Shown: positions 46,496 through 55,329, counted from the stretch's first letter. The stretch: 64,000 nucleotides of DNA from Streptomyces sp. HNM0574 (GCF_012726235.1 NZ_JAASAH010000002.1:558001-622000); one strand, 5' to 3'. Numbers and translations: made by a program. The notes: a model not told the origin generated them from the sequence alone.

Positions 46496-47797
46496 TCAGC
46501 CGCGGGTGAAGTCGCCGCGGGCCACGCGGTCCGCGAGCGGTTCGTCGCCGAGGGAGCCGTAGCCCGTCGCGGCCCAGAGGCTGTGCTCGGCCGGGACCTC
46601 GAAGTACGGGACGTCGCGGCCCTCGTGCTGTGCGGTGAGGACCGCGGGGGCCCGGCGCTCCGCGACGGCCGTGCGGCACTCGGCGCAGACGGCGACGTGC
46701 AGCGCGTCCCGGCGGCCGAGGGGGCGCCAGCGGATGCGGCGCTGGGCGCGGCCGTGCAGCGGGTGGAAGAAGCACAGCGGCAGTGGGCGGCGCTTCCTCG
46801 ACGCGCGGGGCGCCCGGGCGAGCGCGTCGCGCCCCTCGGCGACCAGCGCGAGCACACCGGCGAGATCGGGGATACCGTCCGCGCGGTCGAGCACGCTGCC
46901 CGCCGCGGTGTACGCGTCGAGCGCCCGGCGCAGGGCCTCCGGATCGCCGCCGTCGCCCGTCTCCGCGGTGCTCAACTCCTCGCCGAAGGCGACCACTTCC
47001 TCCTGCGCGCGGCGCCGCACGCTCGCCTCGTCCGCCTCCCGCGCGGCCGCGAGCACGGCCCGGGGCGCGGCGAACGGCGCGGCCGCGGCCGACCTGCGGC
47101 GGCGCACCAGGAGGAACCCGGCGGTGCCGAGCACGGCGACGAGCGCGGCGCCCAGCGCGAGCGGCAGGGCCCAGCCGCTGCCCGCGTCCGGGCCGTCGTC
47201 GCGGCCGGTGCCGTCCTCCAGGTGGGCGGTGGCCTTGTCGTAGATCGCGTCGCCGTCGCCGGAGGCGATGTTGTCGACGGCGCGTTCGACGCGGGCGGCG
47301 AGCCGCTTGCCGCGCATGTCGGGCTGGTGGTCGACGGCGGCGACGGCGTCCAGCGCGTGGAACCTGTCGAACGGCCAGTCGTGGCCGGACAGGGCGTCGG
47401 CGCTGGTGTCGCTCATGGTGACGAAGGCGGCCTCCTCGCCGGACCCCGCCTTCCCGCCGAGGCGGTCGCGTACGGCCTCGGCGAGCTGGTCCGACTTGCC
47501 GCCCCACTCGTCGCCGGTGGCGAGCGGCACCAGGATCACCTTGATCGGCATCTTCGTCCGCTCGATCCGCTGCGCCAACTCCCGCTGCTCGGCGGGGCGT
47601 ACGACGCTCTCGTACGCCGGGTCGACGTAGACCGGGGACTCGCGCAGCGCCTTCGCGATCCGCTCCCCCGGGCTCTCGGCGGGCGCCGCGACGGCCGCCG
47701 GGGCGGCGAGGCACCAGGCGAGGAGCGCCGCGAGCAGCAGCGTCAGCGCGCGGGACGCCGGGGCGGCCGGCGGGGACGTGCGGGGATCAGTGGACAC
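46496..47797 (-). CDS. exported membrane protein with one LRExPVYV module
   Basis: A 433-residue protein from GTG 47797 (GGGAGG six bases upstream). A signal peptide (residues ~15-40, LTLLLAALLAWCLAAPAAVA) is followed by a ~150-residue outer module beginning ALRESPVYVDPA, with KVILVPL and VTMSDTSAD strands. A membrane helix follows at ~205-225 (ALPLALGAALVAVLGTAGFLLV). The cytosolic tail is mostly helical and ends with CFFHPLHG and VCAECRT, a likely zinc-binding pair. The fold resembles TPM-type phosphatase-like modules only weakly. The upstream gene is a longer relative that overlaps it by 11 bases. Confidence 0.78.
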   Translation of the reverse strand: MSTDPRTSPPAAPASRALTLLLAALLAWCLAAPAAVAAPAESPGERIAKALRESPVYVDPAYESVVRPAEQRELAQRIERTKMPIKVILVPLATGDEWGGKSDQLAEAVRDRLGGKAGSGEEAAFVTMSDTSADALSGHDWPFDRFHALDAVAAVDHQPDMRGKRLAARVERAVDNIASGDGDAIYDKATAHLEDGTGRDDGPDAGSGWALPLALGAALVAVLGTAGFLLVRRRRSAAAAPFAAPRAVLAAAREADEASVRRRAQEEVVAFGEELSTAETGDGGDPEALRRALDAYTAAGSVLDRADGIPDLAGVLALVAEGRDALARAPRASRKRRPLPLCFFHPLHGRAQRRIRWRPLGRRDALHVAVCAECRTAVAERRAPAVLTAQHEGRDVPYFEVPAEHSLWAATGYGSLGDEPLADRVARGDFTRG

Positions 47798-49883
47798 CGG
47801 CGGCCTCCCGGACGCTGTTGACGACCTCGTCGATACCGAGGAACGCGCCGCCCTTGCCGGTCAGCGGCCCGGGAACGGCGTTGTACGGAACCGTCCTGCC
47901 CGCGCGCGCCGGGTCCGCGACCAGCAGCAGCCGGGTCTCGCCCAGCGTGCGGGCCGTGCCCGGGTCGTCGGCCAGGGCCGCGCACTCGGCGCACACCTGA
48001 CGCCGCTGCCCCCGCCGCTTGCCCCGCGTACGCCGAACGTTCCGGGTGCCGGTGGCCGGGCCGTGCAGCGGGTCGACGCCGCAGAAGTACGGCGGGAGCG
48101 CGGCCTCGTCGGACGGCTTGGTGCTCAGGGCGGCGCGGGCGACGCGGAGGAGGGCGACGGCGGCGATGAGGGTGGGCTGGTCGGCGTCCTTGTCGACGGC
48201 GCCGTCGGCGTCGCGGTCGGCCAGCAGGGACGCCGCGTCGAGGCAGTCCCAGGCCCGCACCCGCGCGGCGTCCGGCAGGTGCTCGCCCTGCCGGTCGAAC
48301 TCCTCGCGCAGCTCGGCGAGTTCACGCCGCGCGGTACGGCGCAGCGATCCGGCGCCGGGCGCCCGGGGCCCGCTCGGGGCGGCCGGGCCCCGCTTCTCCC
48401 CCGTCCCGGCGCGGGACCTGCGGACGCCCGCGGACACGGCCGCGACCAGCCCGCTGAGCGCCGCGGCCCAGGCCGCGCCCTCCCAGGCGGCGCTCGTCAG
48501 ATCGCCGGAGAAGAGGGAGGGAACGTAGTTCTCCTCGTCCGGGGTCTCGGGCGGGAGGCCCAGGTAGGGCTCTCCCGGCGGGCCCGAACCGAGGGTGCCG
48601 AGCTCGTCGATCACGCCGTCGACCCGCGCGAACAGGCCGGAGGCGTCGCCGGTGCCGCCCTCCGCTTCCGCCTTCCTGGACTCCCGCTGGGCGTCGTCGA
48701 AGGCGGCGTCGTCGATCTTCTGGAGGCCCGAATCGTCCAGCCGGACGCCGAAGTTGACGATCTCGACGTGCGGCCGGCGCGGATCGGACAGGAGATACAC
48801 GGCGCCGTCCCTGCCGCCGTCCTCGGCCAGCTGCCGGTGCAGACCGCGGGCGAACCACTCGACGGAGCCGCCCTCCGGATCGTCCGAGGCGGAGGGCACG
48901 ACCACGACGCGGACCGGGACGCGGGACTTCTCCGCGTGCGCGGTCAGCGTGCGCAACTGGGCGCCGGAGAACGGGCGGGGCGACTCCGGATCGACGTAGA
49001 CCGGGCTCTCCCGCAGCCCGGCCACCACCCGGTCGGTCCGCGCCCGCATGTCCTCCGCCGTCGGGGGCGGCGCTCCGGTGCCCCGCTTCTGGTCGAAGGC
49101 GGCGGAGGCGCCGAAGCCGATGGCGAGCGCCGAGGCCCCGGCGACGCCGACCAGCAGCAGCGGGTGCAGCACCCGGCGGCCGCGCCGTCGGACGCACCAG
49201 CCGAGGCCGACGACCAGCACCGGCACACCGCCGAGCAGCAGCCCCGTCAGCCTGCTCTGCTCCTCGCGCTCCCAGGCGGTGACGTAGGCGCGCTCGGGTT
49301 CGTTGCCGGAGTCGACGCCGTACTTCCGCTCCGCGCTCTCGGCGCGGGCCTCGGCACCGGCGGGGCCGAGCCGCAGGATGTCGACGAAGCGGGTCAGGTA
49401 CTCCAACGACGTGGCGTCGTGCGGGGATTCGTAGAGCGCGGCGCGGCCGGCCTCCTCGTACGGCACGTCGACGCCGAAGGCGGCCGCCTCGGTCTGGTAC
49501 CCGCGGTCGTTGAGCAGCAGGTAGAGGCCGTCCTTGCCGAGCCGGTCGTGCACGGCGGGCAGCAGATCGGTCTGGCCCGCCGTGACGCCGCTGGGCAGCA
49601 CCATGACGTACGTGGGCACGCCCGTCCGCTTCGCCTGCTCGGCGAAGGCGGGGGCCGAGGAGCGCGGGGTGACGCGCGGGGCCTGGTCGGTGACGTAGAC
49701 CGGGTTCTCGCGCAACCGCTCGGCCAGATAGGCGGTCTGGCTCTCGTCCGGGCCCGCGCCGGGCGCCGCGGTGGCGGCGCCCGAGGAGAGCAGGGTGAGG
49801 GCCGCGAGCAGCAGGGCCACGGCCGCGGTCACGCGGGCCGGGGCGCGGCGGAACCCGCCGCGCTGTGCGCCGGAACGGCTCAT
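47787..49883 (-). CDS. exported membrane protein with two LRExPVYV modules
   Basis: A 698-residue protein; ATG 49883 has GGGGAG upstream. A signal peptide (~17-40) is followed by module 1 (LRENPVYV at ~57-64), a pair of membrane helices (~211-228 and ~240-258), and module 2 (LRESPVYV at ~290-297, with VPVRVVVVP and DGAVYLLSDP). Another membrane helix lies near 465-485, and the cytosolic tail has CGVDPLHG and VCAECAAL, the same Cys pattern as in the downstream gene. So the two genes arose by duplication of a common unit, with an extra module here. Function unknown; probably a surface-exposed sensor or enzyme. Confidence 0.78.
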   Translation of the reverse strand: MSRSGAQRGGFRRAPARVTAAVALLLAALTLLSSGAATAAPGAGPDESQTAYLAERLRENPVYVTDQAPRVTPRSSAPAFAEQAKRTGVPTYVMVLPSGVTAGQTDLLPAVHDRLGKDGLYLLLNDRGYQTEAAAFGVDVPYEEAGRAALYESPHDATSLEYLTRFVDILRLGPAGAEARAESAERKYGVDSGNEPERAYVTAWEREEQSRLTGLLLGGVPVLVVGLGWCVRRRGRRVLHPLLLVGVAGASALAIGFGASAAFDQKRGTGAPPPTAEDMRARTDRVVAGLRESPVYVDPESPRPFSGAQLRTLTAHAEKSRVPVRVVVVPSASDDPEGGSVEWFARGLHRQLAEDGGRDGAVYLLSDPRRPHVEIVNFGVRLDDSGLQKIDDAAFDDAQRESRKAEAEGGTGDASGLFARVDGVIDELGTLGSGPPGEPYLGLPPETPDEENYVPSLFSGDLTSAAWEGAAWAAALSGLVAAVSAGVRRSRAGTGEKRGPAAPSGPRAPGAGSLRRTARRELAELREEFDRQGEHLPDAARVRAWDCLDAASLLADRDADGAVDKDADQPTLIAAVALLRVARAALSTKPSDEAALPPYFCGVDPLHGPATGTRNVRRTRGKRRGQRRQVCAECAALADDPGTARTLGETRLLLVADPARAGRTVPYNAVPGPLTGKGGAFLGIDEVVNSVREAAGVH

Positions 49884-50020
49884 GACGTCTCCCCCGAGAA
49901 CGGTGCTGCGCTGCTCGGCCCGTGACGGGCCCGCGCCGGTGGCTGTGGTGTCCGACCATCCTGCCCGGTGCCACTGACAGCGCGCGCCCCAGGGCCCGTT
50001 ACGGGGCGGTGCGCGAGGCG

Positions 50021-50269
50021 TCAGACCTGTTCGAAGCGCCAGCGGTGCACGGGCCGCGCGATCAATTCCGCTTCCGGGTCGGGGAGTTCGGGCAGCTCGG
50101 CGTCGTAGGCCGCGTCCCACCAGGTGATGACGAGGACGCGGCCGCCGGGGGCCGAGAAGGTCTCGCGGCGCAGCGGCTTTGGTGCGAGCTCACAGGCGCG
50201 TGCCCAGTCGAGGAGCTCGGGGCCGCGGCCGGGGGCCGACTTGGCCTCCCACATCAGGGCGACGGTCAT
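50021..50269 (-). CDS. small conserved protein at the end of the tsaD operon
   Basis: An 82-residue soluble protein whose ATG overlaps the tsaD stop by one base (TGATG), so it is translated with it. It has [20 protein letters not shown] at the start, then VLVITWWDAAYDAELPELPDPEAEL. The pattern (beta-alpha-beta with a WW pair) resembles small ferredoxin-like or ABM-type folds, but I cannot assign a family. Context alone links it to tRNA modification. Confidence 0.72.
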   Translation of the reverse strand: MTVALMWEAKSAPGRGPELLDWARACELAPKPLRRETFSAPGGRVLVITWWDAAYDAELPELPDPEAELIARPVHRWRFEQV

Positions 50270-51408
50270 CAGGCGTAGAGGTTCTTCCTGCTCAGCTCGT
50301 GCACGTGGTCGTGATCGTGGGAGTGGCCGTGCCCGTGGCCGCCGTCCCAGCCGGGCTCCGCCGGGAGGTGCGGCTCGGTGACGGGCAGCGAGGAGTCGGC
50401 CGGAAGGTCCCAGGAGGACGCGTTCCGGTTCCGGGCCACCATCTCGGCGCCGAGCGCGGCGACCATCGCGCCGTTGTCGGTGCACAGCTTCGGGCGGGGG
50501 ACGCGCAGCGTGATGCCCGCGTCCTCGCAGCGCCGCTCGGCCATCGCCCGCAGCCGCGAGTTGGCGGCGACGCCGCCGCCGATCATCAGGTGGTCCACGC
50601 CCTCGTCCCGGCAGGCGCGGACGGCCTTGCGGGTCAGCACGTCGGTCACCGCCTCCTGGAAGGACGCGGCGACGTCCCGCACCGGCACCTCCTCGCCCGC
50701 GTTCCGCTTCGCCTCGATCCAGCGGGCCACGGCCGTCTTCAGGCCGGAGAAGGAGAAGTCGTACGGCGCGTCCCGCGGCCCGGTGAGCCCGCGCGGGAAG
50801 GCGATGGCCTCCGGGTCGCCCTCGCGGGCGTACCGATCGATGACGGGGCCGCCGGGGAAGCCGAGGTTGAGGACCCGGGCGACCTTGTCGAACGCCTCGC
50901 CCGCCGCGTCGTCGATGGTGGAGCCCAGCGGCCGCACGTCGGCGGTGATGTCGGGCGCGAGCAGCAGCGAGGAGTGGCCGCCGGAGACCAGCAGGGCCAT
51001 GGTCGGCTCGGGCAGCGCGCCGTGTTCGAGCTGGTCGACGCAGATGTGCGAGGCCAGGTGGTTCACGCCGTAGACCGGCTTGCCCAGCGCGTACGCGTAC
51101 GCCTTCGCCGCGGAGACGCCGACGAGCAGCGCCCCGGCGAGCCCGGGGCCCGCGGTGACGGCGATCCCGTCGAGGTCGCGGGCGGAGACGCCGGCCTCGC
51201 GCAGGGCGCGGTCGATCGTGGGGACCATCGCCTCCAGGTGGGCGCGGCTCGCGATCTCGGGGACGACGCCGCCGAACCGGGCGTGCGCGTCGACGCTGGA
51301 GGCGACCGCGTCCGCGAGCAGGGTGTGCCCGCGCACGATACCGACGCCGGTCTCGTCGCAGGAGGTCTCGATGCCGAGAACGAGCGGCTCGTCGCGTGAG
51401 TCAGCCAT
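50269..51408 (-). CDS. tsaD: tRNA N6-adenosine threonylcarbamoyltransferase TsaD
   Basis: A 379-residue ASKHA-fold enzyme that transfers the threonylcarbamoyl group to A37 of ANN-decoding tRNAs. Motifs are [15 protein letters not shown], the metal-binding [10 protein letters not shown] and VNHLASHI histidines, [11 protein letters not shown], and [13 protein letters not shown]. It overlaps rimI by eight bases and is the third gene of tsaB-rimI-tsaD. Unusual: the protein ends with a tail rich in alternating His ([14 protein letters not shown]) not needed for the family fold. Confidence 0.96.
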   Translation of the reverse strand: MADSRDEPLVLGIETSCDETGVGIVRGHTLLADAVASSVDAHARFGGVVPEIASRAHLEAMVPTIDRALREAGVSARDLDGIAVTAGPGLAGALLVGVSAAKAYAYALGKPVYGVNHLASHICVDQLEHGALPEPTMALLVSGGHSSLLLAPDITADVRPLGSTIDDAAGEAFDKVARVLNLGFPGGPVIDRYAREGDPEAIAFPRGLTGPRDAPYDFSFSGLKTAVARWIEAKRNAGEEVPVRDVAASFQEAVTDVLTRKAVRACRDEGVDHLMIGGGVAANSRLRAMAERRCEDAGITLRVPRPKLCTDNGAMVAALGAEMVARNRNASSWDLPADSSLPVTEPHLPAEPGWDGGHGHGHSHDHDHVHELSRKNLYA

Positions 51409-51970
51409 GGGTGTGCGTTCCTTGAGCGGGGGGCGTGGAGAGGGACGTGGAGGAAGAGGACTCGGGGGTGCCGCCGTCGTCGAGTGCGCGGCGCATGACG
51501 AGCGCGTCGACGTTGCCCGGCTGGTAGTAGCCGCGGCGGACGCCGATCGCGCGGAAGCCGTAGCGCTCGTAGAGCCGCTTGGCCGGGGCGTTGTCGACGC
51601 GCACCTCCAGCAGCACCTCGTGGCAGCCGAACCGGACGGCGGCGGCGAGGAGTTCGTCCATCAGCCGTCCGGCGAGCCCGGTGCCGCGGTACGCGGGGAG
51701 GACGCCGATGGTCTGGATGTCGCCGGTGCCCGCGGTGGTGGCGAGCCCGCCGTACCCGGCGAGGCGCCCGTCCTCGGCCTCGGCGACGACGTAGCGGTGG
51801 GTGGCCGACGGGCCGCGGGTGCGGGCGAGTTCGGACCAGAACAGCCCCGCGGTCCAGGCGTCCTCGGGGAACAGCTCGTGTTCGAGCCCGAGCACCGCCT
51901 CGATGTCCCACCAGCGCATCTCGCGCAGCCGGGGCAGAGGGGGCGCCGGGGCACCGGACGGGGAGGTCAC
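51401..51970 (-). CDS. rimI: ribosomal protein S18 alanine N-acetyltransferase RimI
   Basis: A 189-residue GNAT enzyme starting at GTG 51970, which overlaps the tsaB stop (GTGA). It has the acetyl-CoA loop [20 protein letters not shown] and the C-terminal [27 protein letters not shown], characteristic of RimI. It N-acetylates ribosomal protein S18 (and possibly other N-termini). Between tsaB and tsaD is its usual position in actinobacteria. The last ~25 residues are a Ser/Thr-rich tail. Confidence 0.94.
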   Translation of the reverse strand: MTSPSGAPAPPLPRLREMRWWDIEAVLGLEHELFPEDAWTAGLFWSELARTRGPSATHRYVVAEAEDGRLAGYGGLATTAGTGDIQTIGVLPAYRGTGLAGRLMDELLAAAVRFGCHEVLLEVRVDNAPAKRLYERYGFRAIGVRRGYYQPGNVDALVMRRALDDGGTPESSSSTSLSTPPAQGTHTHG

Positions 51971-52638
51971 TTCGGGGTGACCACCTTGTAGTTGGCGGGC
52001 ACCTGCGCGTCCGGGCGGCGGAGGTAGAGCGGACGCGGCGGCAGGAACCCGGCCGGGCCCTCGGCGGCGAGGGTCTCGGCGGCGAGCCGCGCGAGCGAGG
52101 TGGCCGACTGGTCGGCCGGGAGCTCCTCGCGCAGCCCCGTGAAGGTGTCCCGGTAGAGCACGGCGCCCGCGCCGACGGCGGGGACGCCGGCGACCTGCTC
52201 CGCGAGGTCGGCCGGCCGGTCGACGGCGGGCTCGCCCTCGCGGGTGCGGGAGTCGGCGTACCGCGCCCAGTACACCTCCTTGCGCCGGGCGTCCGTCGCG
52301 ACGACGAACGGGGTGTCCAGACCGGAGGCGTACGCGATGCCGTCGAGGGTGCACAGTCCGTACACCGGGGTGCCGAGCGCGGCGCCGAAGGCTTCGGCCG
52401 TCGCCAGGCCCACGCGCAGCCCCGTGTAGGGGCCGGGGCCGACGCCGACGACGAAGGCGGAGACGTCGGCCAGCGCCCGGCCCGCCTCGGCGAGGACGCG
52501 GTCGACGGCCGGCAGCAGGAGTTCGCCGTGCCTGCGGGCGTCGTTCTGGTCCGAGGCGGCCAGGGTGCGGTCCGCGTCCGCGTCGTGCAGGGCGACGGTG
52601 ACGGCGGGGGTTGCGGTGTCAAGAGCGAGCAGCAGCAC
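51967..52638 (-). CDS. tsaB: tRNA threonylcarbamoyladenosine biosynthesis protein TsaB
   Basis: A 223-residue partner of TsaD in t6A synthesis. It has the ASKHA start LLLALDTATPAVTVALHD and the signature GVGPGPYTGLRVGLATAEAFG. It starts at GTG 52638. The -10-like TAGGCT on the minus strand (52650-52645) is only six bases from that GTG and no Shine-Dalgarno is visible, so the message may be leaderless. First gene of tsaB-rimI-tsaD plus the small downstream gene. TsaE, the ATPase partner, is encoded 2.7 kb upstream. Confidence 0.95.
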   Translation of the reverse strand: MLLLALDTATPAVTVALHDADADRTLAASDQNDARRHGELLLPAVDRVLAEAGRALADVSAFVVGVGPGPYTGLRVGLATAEAFGAALGTPVYGLCTLDGIAYASGLDTPFVVATDARRKEVYWARYADSRTREGEPAVDRPADLAEQVAGVPAVGAGAVLYRDTFTGLREELPADQSATSLARLAAETLAAEGPAGFLPPRPLYLRRPDAQVPANYKVVTPK

Positions 52639-52640
52639 GC

Positions 52641-52679
52641 CCCAAGCCTACGGGTGCTGCGCACCTCGCTGGGCTTGGG
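52641..52679. other. inverted repeat just upstream of tsaB
   Basis: CCCAAGCC (52641-52648) and GGCTTGGG (52672-52679) enclose an inner GGTGC/GCACC stem. The left arm includes the predicted -10 of tsaB, so it could equally be an operator, or a terminator arm protecting tsaB from the upstream DUF2993 transcript. Confidence 0.4.
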
Positions 52680-52793
52680 AGGTCTGCGCCGAGGCGCAGG
52701 GCCGGCAAGCGCAGCACCCCGGCGCGGGGTACGCATACCGGGAGGGAGTGCCCCAGCAGGTACGTCGCGGAGCGCGGGTGCGCGCCGGGTTGC

Positions 52794-52816
52794 TCGCGCA
52801 GTTCCCCGCGCCCCTT
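52794..52816 (-). repeat. dispersed Streptomyces intergenic repeat, copy 1
   Basis: On the minus strand AAGGGGCGCGGGGAACTGCGCGA, eight bases past the DUF2993 stop. It differs by one base from the copy at 58488-58510. This motif is, from memory, widely scattered between streptomycete genes. Confidence 0.6.
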
Positions 52817-52823
52817 CCGGGCG

Positions 52824-54155
52824 CTACTTCGCGGCCTCGCCGAAGGGGATGCCGGCGCCGGTCATCTTGGCGCGGATGCCCTCCTTCTCGACCTCGATCC
52901 GCTTCAGGCGGACGTCGCCCGGCATCTCCGGCAGCTTGACCGCGAGCGAGAGCTTGTCGGCGAGCTTCGGCACCCGCAGGTTCTTGATCCCGTCGACGAC
53001 GGACGGGTCGATGCCGACCTTCTCCAGCAGCCAGGGGTGCTCCAGCGCCACGTCCAGCATGTTGACCCGCATCAGCCGGTCGAGGAACTTCGGCTGGCCG
53101 GTGACCCGCGCCAGCTCCGCCTCGCTCGACCGCACCCGCTGCGCGTGCTCGGGCGTCAGCCCGAAACGCTCCGCGACGGACCCGACCCGGAACAGCGCCT
53201 TCGCCTTCTCCGCGTCCCGCTGGATCCGCTCGGCCATCGGACGGGCCAGCCGCAGCCCGCCGTCCTCGCCCGGAACGTACGCGAAGAGCCCCGGCACCTC
53301 GATGCTCATCCGGTCGACCGTGGTGCCGACGCCGTGGTCGCTCATCCGCTCCACCTGCGCCCTGGCCTTGACCCTGACCTCCTTGCCCGCGACGGGCAGC
53401 CGGCCGTCCGCCATCACGGTGTTGGCGCCGCCGTGGGTGAACTTCACCTGGGAGGTGCCCAGTTCGCGGTCCAGGTCGTCGAAGTCCAGCAGGACGTCGC
53501 CCTGCATCCGGCCGAGCACCGCGCCCTTGATCGACGTCGGCCCGTCCCCCACGATCTTCACGTCCTCGACGGTGCCCTTGACCTGCGCGACCGAGATCCG
53601 GCCCGCGGGCATGTCCGGGATGGCCACGTCGACGCTGTCGAGGCGCTCCGAGGCGAGCTGCGTGAGGAAGGGGAACCCTCTGATGTGCACCTCGGGTTCG
53701 GCGTGCAGCTTGGCGGCCTTCTGGATCTGCTCGGCCGCCTTGTTCTCCGCGTAGAGCGCGGCCCAGCGGTCACCGACCGCGAGGAAGGCCAGCAGGACGA
53801 CGAGCGCCACCCCCACCTTCACACCCCGCCGCAGCCGGGAGCGGCGCCGCCGGCGCACCAGCCGGTCGCGGGCCGCCGACTCCTCCTGCTCCGGCTCGTC
53901 GTAGTCCGAGCGCAGCGCGGCGCCGACCACGTCGAGCGGCCCGGTGTCTCCGTCCCTGGGCCCGTCGTACGCACCGGCACGGGGGGTGTCGTACGGCTCG
54001 GGCCCGGGGCCGGCCGCCAGCTCCTCGTAGGGGTTCGGCCGGGGCGGCTCGTGGGGGTCCGCCGCCTCGGGCGAGGCCAACTCCTCGTAAGGATTCCGTG
54101 TACCAGGTATGTGAGGTGTGGAACTTGTCGATGAGCCGTGGGGGGTCATCGCCAT
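52824..54155 (-). CDS. LmeA/DUF2993 family membrane-anchored lipid-binding protein
   Basis: A 443-residue protein; I use ATG 54155 (MAMTPHGSS), although ATG 54149 or TTG 54185 cannot be excluded. The first ~90 residues are acidic, Pro/Tyr-rich, with NPYEELA repeated twice, then a basic patch (RRRRRSRLRRG) and one membrane helix (VALVVLLAFLAVGDRWAAL). The rest is the DUF2993 fold (IRGFPFLTQLASERLDSVDVAIPDM...). The mycobacterial member LmeA binds phosphoinositides and supports lipomannan elongation. Here a lipid-binding role outside the membrane is inferred. Its stop is followed by a dispersed repeat. Confidence 0.88.
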   Translation of the reverse strand: MAMTPHGSSTSSTPHIPGTRNPYEELASPEAADPHEPPRPNPYEELAAGPGPEPYDTPRAGAYDGPRDGDTGPLDVVGAALRSDYDEPEQEESAARDRLVRRRRRSRLRRGVKVGVALVVLLAFLAVGDRWAALYAENKAAEQIQKAAKLHAEPEVHIRGFPFLTQLASERLDSVDVAIPDMPAGRISVAQVKGTVEDVKIVGDGPTSIKGAVLGRMQGDVLLDFDDLDRELGTSQVKFTHGGANTVMADGRLPVAGKEVRVKARAQVERMSDHGVGTTVDRMSIEVPGLFAYVPGEDGGLRLARPMAERIQRDAEKAKALFRVGSVAERFGLTPEHAQRVRSSEAELARVTGQPKFLDRLMRVNMLDVALEHPWLLEKVGIDPSVVDGIKNLRVPKLADKLSLAVKLPEMPGDVRLKRIEVEKEGIRAKMTGAGIPFGEAAK

Positions 54156-54371
54156 ATGCGACCACAGGCCCGGCGCTCTCTCCAAGTCCTGCCGGACAGC
54201 TCGGGTGTTACGGGTTCGTGACCGGAAAACCCCCGCACAGGCGGGCAGATCGGACGTCCAGGTCGCGCCTTCCGGGGCGGCCCCGGCCTGCTCCGCGGGA
54301 CCCGGTCACGCCCGCGACTGCTACCGTCGGCGGCAGCGCAGGGCGGACATCAGGAGAGGTGGCGGCGCACG

Positions 54372-54929
54372 GTGGCACGGAGCGGCAGCAGCGCGGGTGT
54401 GGTGGTGACCGGGCTGACAGCGGCGGCTTTCGCCGTCGTCGGATTCCTCGCCTACCAGGCCGACGCCGCACAGGAGCGCGCCGAGAAGCGCAAGCCCGCC
54501 GCCTCGGCCCCCTCGAAGCCCTCGGCCGAGGAGCGGCAGCGGCAGCTGGAGGCGCTGCCGAAGCAGTCCGGCCAGGGCGAGCGCGTCGTGTACTCGCTGA
54601 AGCGCGAGCGCGTCTGGCTGGTGACGGCGGCCGGGAAGGTCAAGCGCACCTACGAGGTCGGCCCCAGCACCGTCAGCCCCGAGCCCGGCACCTACCAGGT
54701 GACCTCGCGGGCCGCGCACGTCACGGGCTCGGACGGGATACCGATCGAGAACGTCGTACGGTTCACCACCGTCGGCGGCACCACCATCGGGTTCAGCGCC
54801 GCGCTGGACGGTTCGATGCCGGAGGGCGATCCGGCGCGCAAGACCGGCGGCATCCGCGAGAAGCGCGCCGACGGCGAGGCCCTGTGGCTCTTCGCCCCGA
54901 TCGGCACCAAGGTCGTCGTCGCCCCCTGA
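54372..54929 (+). CDS. membrane-anchored L,D-transpeptidase-like protein lacking the catalytic Cys
   Basis: A 185-residue protein from GTG 54372. A signal/anchor helix (VVVTGLTAAAFAVVGFLAYQA, residues ~11-31) is followed by a Lys/Pro/Ala linker. Then comes a YkuD-like beta domain: YSLKRERVWLVTAAGKVKRTYEVG and SPEPGTYQV match the first strands of L,D-transpeptidases, and LWLFAPIGTKVVV the last. At the place of the catalytic S-H-G-C-I-R the sequence is K157-T-G-G-I-R162, so His and Cys are gone. It probably binds, but cannot cross-link, peptidoglycan. Divergent from the DUF2993 gene. Confidence 0.75.
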   Translation: MARSGSSAGVVVTGLTAAAFAVVGFLAYQADAAQERAEKRKPAASAPSKPSAEERQRQLEALPKQSGQGERVVYSLKRERVWLVTAAGKVKRTYEVGPSTVSPEPGTYQVTSRAAHVTGSDGIPIENVVRFTTVGGTTIGFSAALDGSMPEGDPARKTGGIREKRADGEALWLFAPIGTKVVVAP

Positions 54930-54931
54930 CC

Positions 54932-54949
54932 CGGCCGGTCGGCCGGGCC
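54932..54949 (+). terminator. hairpin after the transpeptidase-like gene
   Basis: CCCGGCC/GGCCGGG, 7-bp stem with a 4-base loop, three bases after the stop and shared with the convergent small gene. Confidence 0.5.
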
Positions 54950-54962
54950 CGCGCTCAGACCC

Positions 54963-55163
54963 TCAGGCCGCGTCCCGCTCCTGGTGGGGCTCCTCGCCGT
55001 CCTGGGCGCCGGGCACGCGCGGGACGTCCTGCTCCGCCTCCGGCGCGGACGGGGGCTTGGACACCGCGTCCGCCGCGGCGCAGGACGCCAGCAGCTCGTG
55101 CATCGGCACCACCTGAGGGGACTGCGCCGTCCCCCGCTTCCGCTCACGCTCTTGGGCCGTCAT
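54963..55163 (-). CDS. small conserved hydrophilic protein
   Basis: A 66-residue protein using ATG 55163 with GGGAGGG four bases upstream. It is hydrophilic, with a conserved-looking core SPQVVPMHELLASCAAADAVSKPP and a charged, Pro-rich C-terminus. I do not know its family; it looks like a streptomycete lineage protein. A strong palindrome lies 28 bases upstream of its start and probably regulates it. Confidence 0.65.
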   Translation of the reverse strand: MTAQERERKRGTAQSPQVVPMHELLASCAAADAVSKPPSAPEAEQDVPRVPGAQDGEEPHQERDAA

Positions 55164-55190
55164 GGGTCCCTCCCGGGGCTCCTGGGGCGT

Positions 55191-55208
55191 GGTTAGGTAC
55201 ACCTAACC
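55191..55208. promoter_or_regulatory. 18-bp palindrome GGTTAGGT-AC-ACCTAACC
   Basis: A perfect 8-bp inverted repeat with a 2-base centre, just upstream of the small gene at 54963-55163. The half-sites TTAGG/CCTAA are those of iron boxes (DmdR/IdeR), but they are about five bases closer together than in the 19-bp box, so binding by another regulator is as likely. Confidence 0.6.
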
Positions 55209-55329
55209 CACGTCTCGGCCTCCATAGGACCATGCCCGGCACGACGAGCGCAACATCTTCCCGACAGGCTGTCGGAACCGGCGCGGCCGCGCGGCGCTGC
55301 CCCTCCCGGCCCGTCTGACCTGCCCGGTC

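Noticed and set aside
55191..55208. Standard DmdR/IdeR iron box
   Set aside because: Half-sites match, but the spacing is about five bases too short for the 19-bp consensus, so it is reported only as iron-box-like.
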